Source: Anaerovibrio lipolyticus DSM 3074
Lineage (GTDB): Bacteria > Bacillota > Negativicutes > Selenomonadales > Selenomonadaceae
Length of the DNA: 57,994 nucleotides
Direction of reading: 5' to 3'
Assembly (NCBI RefSeq): GCF_900141865.1
Contig: NZ_FQYW01000020.1
Location: 1 to 57,994 of the forward strand
The notes under the pieces are model-generated. The model did not search any database and was not told where the DNA came from. It saw only the letters and a program-made list of their open reading frames with translations. The position numbers were made by a program, and so were the translations under genes. Numbering within the stretch: the first letter of the stretch is position 1; the number at the start of each line of letters is the position of its first letter. Positions 34,201 through 43,432 of the stretch are shown in pieces.

Positions 34201-35376
34201 TCAGCGAAGAGACTGAGGTATGAAGTCGGTGTTCTGCCTCTCCAATGCAAAAATTACTCTGACAAGCTTCTTGACGACATGGGACAAGGCTACTCTGTGT
34301 GGCTTACCTTCTGAACGTTTTTTTGCATAGTAAGCAGCAAAAGTTACATCAAAGCGGATTAATGGTAAAGCACAGTTCATCAGTACATAACGAAGCTGTG
34401 AAGATCCACGCTTAACCATTCTTCCACCGTGGCTTTCTGTGCCGGAATCATTTACGCCAGGCTCTAGCCCTGCAAATGCTAACATTTGTGATGGCTTTGA
34501 GAAGTTGGAGATATCTCCATATTCAGCGTAGATGACAGCTGCCGATATTGGCCCGATTCCCGGAATCGACATGTAGTGAGGGTGAATTTCTTCGATTAAT
34601 TCGGTTATTTGGGTCTCAAGAATGCATATCTGTTCAGCTGTAGCCTTATAAAGCGTAAGAAGAGTATTCAACTCCATTTCAAAGATGGAATTGTTTACGC
34701 CAATGGTATTGGTTGCAAGAGATTTTAGTTCAAGGAACTGTTGAGGAGAGAACTTTCCACGAGAAAGAGAATATAGCCTCTCATAAGAGGCAGTATTCAT
34801 ATGTGCCATCTTTTCTGCGGAGCCGTAGTTTTCTAGCAGATACAGAGCTGTCTTGCTGAAGTGCTCATTGAAAAAAGGCTTAAACTCCGGAAAAGTGTGA
34901 TCCAGGACATTGGTGATCTTCACGAGATAGAAAGAACGCTGCCGTATAAGTTTGTCCCGTAAACGTGTTAATGACTTTAGAGAATAAGCATGATAAAATC
35001 CTTTTGGATGGGGTTTGTACTCTACGGTCATTAGCCAGCAGGCAATCGATTCACAATCGATACGGTCCGTCTTCGTTCTGCGAAGAGTAGTGGACTTCTT
35101 GTACTGAGAAATGAGAACTGGATTAACTTCCATAAAGCTGTGGTGGGCTTTCTCAAGAAAGAGTTCAAGATTGAGGGCATAATGAGAAGTAGATTCAAAC
35201 CCTATTCTTATGTTCTTGGGATTGGAGAGAGAATGCAGAGTAGTTAGAAGTTCAGAGAAGCCATCTTTATTGTTTTTGAAGGTGAACTTTGAAACGACCT
35301 GCTGCTCAGCTGAAGAGATAATACAGCAATCATGTTTGTACTTGGAAATATCAATTCCAACAAAGTATAGAGACAT
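34201..35376 (-). CDS. IS110 family transposase (DEDD recombinase)
   Basis: The 391-residue protein has the RuvC-like N-terminal domain (LYFVGIDISKYKHDCCI with the first Asp, RIGFESTSHY with Glu, and RRTKTDRIDCESIA with the paired Asp). The C-terminal Tnp_IS116/IS110/IS902 domain follows: MSIPGIGPISAAVIYAEYGDISNF, AFAGLEPGVNDSG and the serine-containing RGSSQLRYVLMNCA. ATG at 35376 has a perfect AAGGAGGTG upstream on the minus strand. The frame extends further upstream but those codons fall before the binding site. It appears intact. Confidence 0.95.
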   Translation of the reverse strand: MSLYFVGIDISKYKHDCCIISSAEQQVVSKFTFKNNKDGFSELLTTLHSLSNPKNIRIGFESTSHYALNLELFLEKAHHSFMEVNPVLISQYKKSTTLRRTKTDRIDCESIACWLMTVEYKPHPKGFYHAYSLKSLTRLRDKLIRQRSFYLVKITNVLDHTFPEFKPFFNEHFSKTALYLLENYGSAEKMAHMNTASYERLYSLSRGKFSPQQFLELKSLATNTIGVNNSIFEMELNTLLTLYKATAEQICILETQITELIEEIHPHYMSIPGIGPISAAVIYAEYGDISNFSKPSQMLAFAGLEPGVNDSGTESHGGRMVKRGSSQLRYVLMNCALPLIRFDVTFAAYYAKKRSEGKPHRVALSHVVKKLVRVIFALERQNTDFIPQSLR

Positions 35377-35439
35377 GGTGAAACACCTCCTTAAGGAAAA
35401 ATTGGCGCTGTTGTCTTCCACAGAGAATCCGGCTGTGTA

Positions 35440-35610
35440 ATCACGTAAATAGAAACGTCGAGCGTTAACAAACTGATTAACAGTAATAGACGAAAAGCTG
35501 TGGTCTGAGTCACCTCATACCAGTCAAAGCTGTAGTTTTATAGGTACAGATCCACAGCGCCAAAGTAAGTATATCAGAGATGGTTAAAAAATAACCCGGA
35601 TAATCCGGGA
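35440..35610 (-). ncRNA. Candidate IS110 bridge RNA region
   Basis: The leader between the element's left end and the recombinase start (minus strand) has no ORF but strong predicted structure. GCTGTGGTCTG (35497-35507) pairs with CAGATCCACAGC (35547-35558) with one bulged base and a large internal loop. GTTAA/TTAAC within CGTC/GACG (35456-35492) forms a second hairpin, and CCCGGATAATCCGGG (35595-35609) a third. IS110 elements are known to make a guide (bridge) RNA from this position. Bounds are estimated, and pairing with target and donor was not tested. Confidence 0.5.
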
Positions 35611-35664
35611 GAAAGGAAAATCCAATCACCATCATCGATGATTGGATTATACGTGCTTTATAGT

Positions 35665-37140
35665 ATGGATATATTTCAATGTATAAATGATATAGAAAAA
35701 AAGTTCCCAGTTTGTAGTTGGCGAGTTGGAGATATTGATGTTTGGCCAATTGTTCGTCTAGGGTTATTTTATGAAAATATTGCGACAGTACCAATTGGGA
35801 ATTCCCATAAAAGTAGTATATTATCAACATTGATAAATGAAATAAAATTGTTATTTTTATGTCTATATACGATCATAAGGGATAATTCACATAATGCATC
35901 TGAGCATGAGTCAGATGTGGTATTTTTGGGGTGGAATGCTGATAGAACAGTTAAATTATCTACTGGTGAGTTGGCGTGCCAAAATCTTGACATGATAAAG
36001 GTTGAATTGCAAAAGAGAGGATATGTTCTTTATGCCTTAGAATATATATCTGGTTTTGTTACTAAGATTCCAAGATATACTTGCTCGGATTTGAGTATAT
36101 TTTGGAAGTTATTTAAAGTTCGTTGCGCTTTAAAATTCAATTCACAAAAAGAAGAAAAAAAATTGTCACAATTAATCGAAGTAGAGGAATACTTAAAAAA
36201 AAATGGATTTAATAGTTCAACGTGTGAAGAAACTTATATCAGTAGTTATGCAAAAAGCCTAAAGGCGTATGCAGAGTGTTTTTATGGTGTACTGCAACAA
36301 ACACAGGCAAAAATGGGAGTGGTGGTGTGTTGGTATTCCAATGTTAGTATGTCATTTATATTAGCGTGCCGAAAAAAAGGTATACCGTGCATAGACATTC
36401 AGCATGGATTTGCTGGGGGGAATAAACACGAAGCATATTATAATTGGATTAACATTCCACAGGATGGTTACAATATCATGCCAACCAATTTTTGGAGTTG
36501 GTCCGATAAAGATGCTGCGGCAATTAATAAATGGTACTGTAGTGAGAATAGTAATATAAAAAGAGCCTTTGTGGGCGGCAATTATACTCAGGCATATTTG
36601 TTGAAATATGATTTAGGTAGTTTGTGGAATAAAAAGCTTGCAGAAAAAATTGAAAAAGATAGAATTAGCGTTTTGGTTACACTGCAGCCAGGTTTTAAGT
36701 TGCCTGAATGGTTTATAGTTTTTATAAAGACATCTGAAAATATCCAGTGGTTTATAAGGTGCCACCCTGTTATGGATGAGATTCAACAAGAATTTGTTGA
36801 TAAAGTTAAAAATGAAAGTAATGTGGCGTGTGAAATTGCCTCTGCTTGTCCTTTGGTCAGCGTTTTAGAATTATGTAATTTACATATAACATCGCATTCG
36901 AGTGTTGTAATAGATGCAGAGTCATATGGGGTGAAGTCTGTGTGTTTAAGTACAGAATGTTTTAATTATTTCAAAGAGAATATTAATCAAGGTACATGTT
37001 TTTATGTAACAAACGCAGTAGAGTTGAATGAAATTATCAAGAGAGAAACAGCTTGTATAAAAAATAATGATGCAAAATCAAGTCGTAATGATATCGATAT
37101 GTCAGGAATTGATAATTTAATCCGGCTAATCAATCAATAA
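35665..37140 (+). CDS. Surface-carbohydrate transferase-like protein
   Basis: This 491-residue protein is probably a GT-B-type glycosyltransferase or polyol-phosphate transferase. IPCIDIQHGFAGGNKHEAYYNW has the Gln-His-Gly motif of such surface-carbohydrate enzymes. ICNLHITSHSSVVIDAESYGVKS-like C-terminal text (residues about 410-435) matches the nucleotide-sugar binding side. No ribosome binding site precedes ATG 35665; an in-frame ATG at 35638 lies inside a palindrome next to the IS110 end. The IS110 insertion may therefore have displaced the native leader. Very AT-rich. Confidence 0.6.
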   Translation: MDIFQCINDIEKKFPVCSWRVGDIDVWPIVRLGLFYENIATVPIGNSHKSSILSTLINEIKLLFLCLYTIIRDNSHNASEHESDVVFLGWNADRTVKLSTGELACQNLDMIKVELQKRGYVLYALEYISGFVTKIPRYTCSDLSIFWKLFKVRCALKFNSQKEEKKLSQLIEVEEYLKKNGFNSSTCEETYISSYAKSLKAYAECFYGVLQQTQAKMGVVVCWYSNVSMSFILACRKKGIPCIDIQHGFAGGNKHEAYYNWINIPQDGYNIMPTNFWSWSDKDAAAINKWYCSENSNIKRAFVGGNYTQAYLLKYDLGSLWNKKLAEKIEKDRISVLVTLQPGFKLPEWFIVFIKTSENIQWFIRCHPVMDEIQQEFVDKVKNESNVACEIASACPLVSVLELCNLHITSHSSVVIDAESYGVKSVCLSTECFNYFKENINQGTCFYVTNAVELNEIIKRETACIKNNDAKSSRNDIDMSGIDNLIRLINQ

Positions 37141-37155
37141 AAAATTGGGGGATTT

Positions 37156-37902
37156 ATGATGCTACATAAAATAGAAAGCGGTTTGTTTCGTTTAGGATTG
37201 ATAAGTGATGATTACATTATGCGCCGGAATCTTATCGAAGATGTAGATTTGGAGTATGATGCAGTTAGGGAACATTGGGATGATGACGCTATTAAAGTTC
37301 ATGGTGATACTTCACCTGAAGTTTTGGAAAAGTATGCCAACAATATTGCAAATGTTATGAAACTTACCCAGGAAGATGTTCTTCTATGTGTTGGCTGTGG
37401 TGATGGACAGGTCGATAGTTATTTGCAAGATAAGGTCGGGGCACTGTATGGATTTGACTTTGCTCCTTCTAAGGTTGATGCTGCCCGGAAAAATAACCCC
37501 AAGGGACACTATTTTATTCAAAGCTTCTTGGAGAAATACCTGTGTCCTGCGGGGGGGGAGAGAATTAACAAGATTTACTCTTCTAGTGTTGCCCAGTACT
37601 GTAAACCTGAAGATTTACATTGGTTTATTGAATTGCAGGTGGTTTTTCTCAAGGAAAATGGTGGTGGCGTTATAGGGCATTTGGATGTTCCAGATAGGGC
37701 AAAGGCGAAGTGTTATTATAATAGATTTTCAGAAGCTACTATACATAAATATCAGGATAAATTAAGACAGATTTTTGCGGATGGCTCTTATTGGCACAGT
37801 ATGGAGCTTTTTATTTCGATTGGTAAGAGATTAGGATTGGAAGTAATAATACAAGATGCACAATGTAATTATAGATCTGACGTGTTGTTATATTTAAAAT
37901 AA
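37156..37902 (+). CDS. SAM-dependent methyltransferase
   Basis: The 248-residue class I methyltransferase has motif I DVLLCVGCGDGQVDSYL near residue 75, then ALYGFDFAPSKVDAARKN (motif II acidic residue) and KIYSSSVAQYCKPED. ATG 37156 follows GGGGGA. It probably methylates a glycan residue or glycolipid in this locus; the substrate cannot be told from sequence. Confidence 0.83.
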   Translation: MMLHKIESGLFRLGLISDDYIMRRNLIEDVDLEYDAVREHWDDDAIKVHGDTSPEVLEKYANNIANVMKLTQEDVLLCVGCGDGQVDSYLQDKVGALYGFDFAPSKVDAARKNNPKGHYFIQSFLEKYLCPAGGERINKIYSSSVAQYCKPEDLHWFIELQVVFLKENGGGVIGHLDVPDRAKAKCYYNRFSEATIHKYQDKLRQIFADGSYWHSMELFISIGKRLGLEVIIQDAQCNYRSDVLLYLK

Positions 37903-37976
37903 AACACATAGATAAAAATATATAATACAATCGTGTTTCTGGATGTTAATTCGTTTTATAAGGATTATTAAACTGT

Positions 37977-38951
37977 ATGAGTACTAATATTAAGGAACGA
38001 TATAGAGAATTGTGCAAATCGGAAAATGATATCGCTATTTTTCAACAAGCCTGGTGGTTGGATGCGACTTGTGGTTCTGATTGGGATGTTGTGCTTTTTG
38101 AAAAAGGAAATAAGATATTTGGAGCATTGCCATACGCACATGATAAAATCAGAGGGATGTTTACCAGCCTGGGTGTGCCATGTTTGACACAATTTTTAGG
38201 CCCATGGATAAAGTATCCTGAAGGCATGAAGTACGAAAGAAAATTGTCTTTTGATAAAGAAGTTATGTTTTCGTTGATTGATCAGCTGCCATCAGCCGAT
38301 AGCTTTGCACAAAATTTTTCTTATAATATTACAAATTGGTTACCGTTTTATTGGAAAGGTTACGATGCAAGACCACTGTACACCTATGTGATAGATGATC
38401 TTAGTAATCTTGATGAGTTATTCAATAAAACGATATCCAAAAAATTACGAAGAGATATTAACAAAGCTTCTTCGGAAGTAGTTGTAGAGGAAACAGAGGA
38501 TTTAAAACGACTCTACGCTTTGGTGTCAATGACATTTGAGAGGCAAAAAAGGTTGGTGCCATACACGTATCAGTTTTTAGATACGTTGGATAAGGCGATT
38601 CAGATGAATGCTGGACGAAAAATATTTTTGGCTTATGATAAAGATAGGAATGTTCATGCAGGCGCATATATTATTTGGGATGATAATAGTGCATATTACT
38701 TGATAGGCGGAGAAGATACCAGCAAGCGTCAAAGTCAGGCAATGAGTTTATTAATATGGGAGGCAATTAAGTTTTCTGCATCGGTTACTAAAAAGTTTGA
38801 TTTTGAGGGAAGTAATATTGAACCAATAGAACAGTTTTTCAAGAAATATGGTGCCATGCAAAAGGTGTACTATAGAGTATATAAAAAAGAAGGGAAATTG
38901 TATTCAATCTTGTTGGATGTTAAGGATATTATAAAGCAGCTGATTATGTAG
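37977..38951 (+). CDS. FemAB/GNAT-like acyltransferase
   Basis: This 324-residue protein has the double-GNAT layout of FemAB-like (PF13480-type) proteins. The conserved segments are ISKKLRRDINKASSEVVVEE (near 160), ALVSMTFERQKRLVPY, FLAYDKDRNVHAGAYIIWDDNSAYYLIGGED and KFDFEGSNIEPIEQFFKKYGA. Such proteins transfer amino acids or acyl groups to cell-surface sugars. It stands between a methyltransferase and a deacetylase, in line with glycan tailoring. Confidence 0.82.
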   Translation: MSTNIKERYRELCKSENDIAIFQQAWWLDATCGSDWDVVLFEKGNKIFGALPYAHDKIRGMFTSLGVPCLTQFLGPWIKYPEGMKYERKLSFDKEVMFSLIDQLPSADSFAQNFSYNITNWLPFYWKGYDARPLYTYVIDDLSNLDELFNKTISKKLRRDINKASSEVVVEETEDLKRLYALVSMTFERQKRLVPYTYQFLDTLDKAIQMNAGRKIFLAYDKDRNVHAGAYIIWDDNSAYYLIGGEDTSKRQSQAMSLLIWEAIKFSASVTKKFDFEGSNIEPIEQFFKKYGAMQKVYYRVYKKEGKLYSILLDVKDIIKQLIM

Positions 38952-38970
38952 AAATAACAGGAAATTAATT

Positions 38971-40368
38971 ATGTTCATTATAAGGTGCCCTAATAACTTC
39001 ATTGAAGAACGGAAGTATATTTTTTATGTTTTGTTGCATGAATTTTTAGGTCTGGAATATCAAATTGAGTTCTCGCCTGAAGTTGAAGGTTATGTGACCA
39101 TTGATAAAGATGAAAAAAATGTATCTGTGGTAGATGTTTTCTTTTCTCAGCCAGAAGAAATATATTTATCATCAGATAGTATGCCTAAACAGCCTTTAGT
39201 AACTTTTCAACCTAAGCGGAAAGATATCAAGACTGTTCTTTGTGGTGATAAATTGCCGATAATATATGGCTGGGCGAATAATGAAGAATATTATTCTGAT
39301 AGTTGCGATATGGGCAAAATCACTATTGGTATAGATATTTTTGGCAGTGCATTTTTCATGTTGACCAGATATGAAGAAATAGTTAATAAAAATAGAGATG
39401 AATATGATAGATTCCCAGCTAGGGAATCTTTGGCATTTAAAGAGGGGTTCATAGAAAGACCTATTATTAATGAGTATGTGGAAATATTATGGTTGGCAAT
39501 TCATACTTTATGGCCAAATGTTAAGAGGAAACAACGTCATTTCAATATTTTGCCTACACATGATGTTGACAGACCATTTGGTACAGCTTTTCTTACTACA
39601 TATCAGAAAATACACACCTTGGCTGGGGATTTGATAAAAAGAAAAAATCCAGGTCTTTTTTTCCGTCGCTCTAAAATGATTTTTGACATTTTTAGTAAAG
39701 GATATATATATGATGAAGATAATACCTTTGATTTAATTATGGATATTAGTAAAAAAAATGGCTTAACCAGCACATTTTTTTTTATGACTGCTGTTGGTAT
39801 ATCTGACAACGATGGTAATTATGATATAAACAGAGTTGAAATAACTGATTTAATAAAAAAAATCAAAAAAAGAGGACATAGAATAGGTGTTCATCCTTCA
39901 TTTGAAAGCTATACATCAAGTGAGGTGATGGAGGATAGCGTGAATCGTTTAAAGTCCTGTCTTGCAGATTTATCAATAGATGATGCTATAGGAGGGCGCC
40001 AGCATTATCTTCGATGGAAAAACCCTGATACATGGAGACATTATGAACACTCTGGCTTAAAGTATGATACTACATTAAGTTATGCGGATCATATTGGATT
40101 TAGATGCGGTACATGTTATGAATACAGTGTATTCGACATTGAAGAACGTAAAATGCTAAAACTAAAAGAGTACCCTCTAATTGTTATGGAATGTAGCGGG
40201 TTAGATGAATGTTATATGGGACTAAGTCATGAGGAAATGTGTGAGCGTTCGATAAAATTAAAAAAGCGTTGTGAAAAATATGCTGGTAATTTTGTTATTT
40301 TATGGCATAACAGCAGGTTTATTGAAAAAGCAGAAATAGATACTTATAAAACGATAATACAAGGATGA
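38971..40368 (+). CDS. Polysaccharide deacetylase family protein with N-terminal DUF7033-like domain
   Basis: This 465-residue protein ends in a CE4/NodB-like domain. FNILPTHDVDRPFGT carries the metal-binding Asp pair, KRGHRIGVHPSFESY the metal His region, and NFVILWHNSRF the C-terminal active-site His. Residues 1-180 (GLEYQIEFSPEVEGYV, IGIDIFGSAFFMLTRYEE) form the domain usual in uncharacterised deacetylases of O-antigen loci. No signal peptide is visible, so it may act in the cytoplasm on a lipid-linked or nucleotide-linked sugar. Confidence 0.85.
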   Translation: MFIIRCPNNFIEERKYIFYVLLHEFLGLEYQIEFSPEVEGYVTIDKDEKNVSVVDVFFSQPEEIYLSSDSMPKQPLVTFQPKRKDIKTVLCGDKLPIIYGWANNEEYYSDSCDMGKITIGIDIFGSAFFMLTRYEEIVNKNRDEYDRFPARESLAFKEGFIERPIINEYVEILWLAIHTLWPNVKRKQRHFNILPTHDVDRPFGTAFLTTYQKIHTLAGDLIKRKNPGLFFRRSKMIFDIFSKGYIYDEDNTFDLIMDISKKNGLTSTFFFMTAVGISDNDGNYDINRVEITDLIKKIKKRGHRIGVHPSFESYTSSEVMEDSVNRLKSCLADLSIDDAIGGRQHYLRWKNPDTWRHYEHSGLKYDTTLSYADHIGFRCGTCYEYSVFDIEERKMLKLKEYPLIVMECSGLDECYMGLSHEEMCERSIKLKKRCEKYAGNFVILWHNSRFIEKAEIDTYKTIIQG

Positions 40369-40374
40369 CAATAT

Positions 40375-41586
40375 ATGGCTAATATTTTACTTATAACGGA
40401 TTATTATCCTCCAAGAAAATCTATAGCTACCAACAGGATGAAAGCATTTGAGAAGTATCTTTCTCAAATGGGACACAAAATGTTTATTATAACTTTGGGG
40501 GACAAAGATTCTTGTATTGTTGATGGCACTACAACCATATATTACTGCCAAGACGATGATGTTATAAAGAGATTTGATACTAATATAAAGGAGAGTGCAT
40601 GGAAACACTATTTAAAATGTGTATGGAATATTGTTTTTAGTAATATGTATTTGTATTCGACTTCATGGGTTAAGCATATCGTAGGTGTTGCAAATGAGAT
40701 TGTTCAGAATAATCATATTGATGTAATGATTACCAGTTACCCTACTATTGGGACAATGGTAGCTGGCGAAAAGATAAAGGTGAAATATCCAAATATAAAG
40801 TGGATAATGGATATGCGGGATGCAGTGTGGTCACCTGGCAGTAGTGAGCGCGTACAAGATAAAATGTTGTGTATTACAAATGCTGTTGCAAAAAGATGCG
40901 ATGCTATACTTGCCGTATCACAGCCTCATTTGGAGAAGTATAGCAAAATGGCAAGTAGTACGACTAAATTACTGGTAATCACAAATGGTTATGATTTTGA
41001 TGTACCAGTAATAAATAGAGCATCTAGAAATGGCATGTTTAATATAGCGTTTACAGGTAATTTTTATGGTGCTCTTTCACCACATTATTTTTTTATCGCA
41101 CTCAGTAATTTAGTAAGAAAAAGGAAAATCGAAGATATTAGATTTAAAGTTATAGGTAATCATTCTGTATTGTCTGTACCAGGTGATATTAAACTATTTG
41201 TTGAGGAATATGATTATATGGAATACTCTAACCTAATTGAGTATTGTGCGGATAATATTGATTTGCTGATGTTGGTTATTCCAAGGGTTAGGGAACGCGG
41301 TATTTATACGGGTAAGATCTTTGATTATATTGGTATAGGTAAGCCAATTCTTGGGTTGGTTCCTAAAGATGATGTAGCAGCTGAGTTAATTAGTCAAGCT
41401 GGCAATGGTTATATTGCAGAAAATGAAAATGTTGATGAAATAGAAGAGGCTATATATAAAGCATATATGGATTGGAAAAATAATAATGTACCACAGATTA
41501 ATAAAGACGTTCAGGAGACTTATCATAGGCGTATACAGGTAGCTAAATTGGATGGGTTGATAAATGAAATATTGAACAGTAAATAA
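40375..41586 (+). CDS. Glycosyltransferase, GT4-like
   Basis: The 403-residue GT-B protein starts with ANILLITDYYPPRKSIATNRMKAF, the typical acceptor-side motif. WIMDMRDAVWSPGSSERVQDKMLC and LLVITNGYDFDVP mark the inter-domain region, and FDYIGIGKPILGLVP the donor-binding side. It lies 6 bases after the deacetylase gene. Donor and acceptor are unknown. Confidence 0.85.
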   Translation: MANILLITDYYPPRKSIATNRMKAFEKYLSQMGHKMFIITLGDKDSCIVDGTTTIYYCQDDDVIKRFDTNIKESAWKHYLKCVWNIVFSNMYLYSTSWVKHIVGVANEIVQNNHIDVMITSYPTIGTMVAGEKIKVKYPNIKWIMDMRDAVWSPGSSERVQDKMLCITNAVAKRCDAILAVSQPHLEKYSKMASSTTKLLVITNGYDFDVPVINRASRNGMFNIAFTGNFYGALSPHYFFIALSNLVRKRKIEDIRFKVIGNHSVLSVPGDIKLFVEEYDYMEYSNLIEYCADNIDLLMLVIPRVRERGIYTGKIFDYIGIGKPILGLVPKDDVAAELISQAGNGYIAENENVDEIEEAIYKAYMDWKNNNVPQINKDVQETYHRRIQVAKLDGLINEILNSK

Positions 41587-41625
41587 TGATGCTGAATATA
41601 TAATTCGTACAGGATAGGGATTTTT

Positions 41626-43371
41626 ATGTCAAAAGAACCATATTTGATATTGTCAGATGGTAAAAGTGCTCATACTTTAAAATGGGTAAAAGAATTAGTA
41701 AAGTTTTATGATGTTTATGTTGTGTCGTTGAATGGTTTTGCTGATGAGTTAAGGAGGGCACTGGGGACTGATAAGTGTTTTGATTATATGGTGCTTATAA
41801 ACGTTGATGGAGGAAATATTGGCGTTTTGAAGTCCATCGGCTTTGTTAGCAAACTAATAAAATCCATACAGCCAGCTGTGATAAATGCTCATTTTATTAC
41901 AAGTTATGGAACGGTAGCCTGCCTTGCTTCAATTTTGGCCGGTTATAAAGGTAAAATTGTATTGTCAGCTTGGGGGACGGACATATTAGTGACACCGTGG
42001 AAGAATAAAGTATATTTTTATTTGACTAAATTTGTTTTAGGAAAAGCTGATTTGATTACGTCTGATGCGAAATTTATGTCAGATAAAGTCAAAGAAATTG
42101 TAAATTCGGCCAGAGTTATGACTTTTCCTTTTGGTGTGGAAAAGCTTCCAGACATGGAATATTCAGATAAAGATGATACAATATTTTTCTCTAATCGTGC
42201 ATTGGAGCCCAATTATAATATCAATAAAGTAGTTTTGCTATTTTCGAAACTGTATCAAGAGGATAATAATCGAAAGCTTGTGCTCGCAAATGATGGGTCA
42301 CAAAGAGAAGAGTTAGTTAATCTTGTTGCTGCGCTGAATTTGTCAGATAATGTGGAGTTTGTGGGTTATTTAACAAAACCACAACAAGCGGAGTATTATA
42401 AAAAGAGTCGTTGGTTTATTTCTGTGCCAACATCTGATTCTACTTCAGTATCCTTGTTGGAGGCCATGTCCTATGGATGTGTACCTATCGTGAGTGACCT
42501 CCCAGCTAATAGGGAATGGGTTACTGATGGAGAAAATGGTATAATATATAAGGGGGAAGATTTAAATTTAGGTGTATGTGACCAACATGTTGCATATGAT
42601 AAGAATAGGGAAATAATAAAAAAGCATGCTATTTGGAGTGAGTGTATAGCGCGATATAAGAGTGAATTATACAGTGGTTTGAAAAATGAGGAGAAAAGTT
42701 TTCGAGATATATTTTTTTCTTACCAATTAAGTTGTAAAGGTAATAAAGAGATTAATTCAAGTTTTTCTTTCTTTGAATTGCCTTTTTATAGGCAGATATT
42801 TATGGTGTTTATATTAATTTGGTCCGTTGTTACTTGGTGTATGTTTTTAGCTTATGATATAGGACTCTTGTATCCAGTGATTATTTTTGGCGGAGTTTTT
42901 CTATTCGTTATAGTTGTGGATAGAAGGGAAGAAAATCGGCGAAAGATGCAGAAGCTTTGGCATATGCGAGATAAAAAAAGATTAGATTTAATGATATCTG
43001 TTTTGGAAGATGTACATATATGTTGTACTGATAAAAATGTTATAAATTCATTGATTGATGAAGCAATTACTAGACAAAAAGAGAATATTATTTTGAGGAT
43101 TTTAGCTAAATATAGGAAGTTTATTTCAGTAATATTAACATCTTGCATAGGAATTTTTATTAATGCTATATTTAGTGGTGATCTTGATGCTAATGACGTT
43201 TATAGTGTTTTGCCAATCTGCTGGGTTGGCGCATACTTGTATTGGGCTATAGAATCGATTCTTGATCTGTGTTTAAGGGTATTTTCAGATTATTACGATT
43301 ATGAAAATTTTATTTATGACTTGAGACAAGTAAGACTTCTTGGGACAATGCAATTGGAGGATAAAGGATGA
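41626..43371 (+). CDS. GT4 glycosyltransferase fused to a C-terminal multi-helix membrane domain
   Basis: Residues 1 to about 350 form a normal GT4 enzyme: ILSDGKSAHTLKWVKELVKFYD, LSAWGTDILVTPW, DLITSDAKFMSDKVK, FPFGVEKLP, VPTSDSTSVSLLEAMSYGCVPIVSDLPANREWV. From about 375 to 581 the protein changes character: two hydrophobic helices (FMVFILIWSVVTWCMFLAY, LYPVIIFGGVFLFVIVV), a charged helical linker (RREENRRKMQKLWHMRDKKR), and two more helices (ISVILTSCIGIFINAIF, YLYWAIESILDLCL). This tail is not part of GT4 proteins I know. It may be the end of a separate gene joined in frame at the border of the defence block. Confidence 0.82.
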   Translation: MSKEPYLILSDGKSAHTLKWVKELVKFYDVYVVSLNGFADELRRALGTDKCFDYMVLINVDGGNIGVLKSIGFVSKLIKSIQPAVINAHFITSYGTVACLASILAGYKGKIVLSAWGTDILVTPWKNKVYFYLTKFVLGKADLITSDAKFMSDKVKEIVNSARVMTFPFGVEKLPDMEYSDKDDTIFFSNRALEPNYNINKVVLLFSKLYQEDNNRKLVLANDGSQREELVNLVAALNLSDNVEFVGYLTKPQQAEYYKKSRWFISVPTSDSTSVSLLEAMSYGCVPIVSDLPANREWVTDGENGIIYKGEDLNLGVCDQHVAYDKNREIIKKHAIWSECIARYKSELYSGLKNEEKSFRDIFFSYQLSCKGNKEINSSFSFFELPFYRQIFMVFILIWSVVTWCMFLAYDIGLLYPVIIFGGVFLFVIVVDRREENRRKMQKLWHMRDKKRLDLMISVLEDVHICCTDKNVINSLIDEAITRQKENIILRILAKYRKFISVILTSCIGIFINAIFSGDLDANDVYSVLPICWVGAYLYWAIESILDLCLRVFSDYYDYENFIYDLRQVRLLGTMQLEDKG

Positions 43372-43432
43372 AATTTAGCTAACATATGTATCAAGAGCAC
43401 TTTGTATTATAAAAGAGGAAAAAGGTGAAATA

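Larger units (their letters stand above)
34180..35640 (-). mobile_element. IS110-family element (boundaries approximate)
   Basis: The element holds one minus-strand recombinase gene plus a long structured non-coding leader up to about 35640. IS110 elements lack clear terminal repeats and make no obvious duplication, so the exact ends cannot be read here. It lies between the frameshifted radical SAM gene and a transferase gene. Confidence 0.8.
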
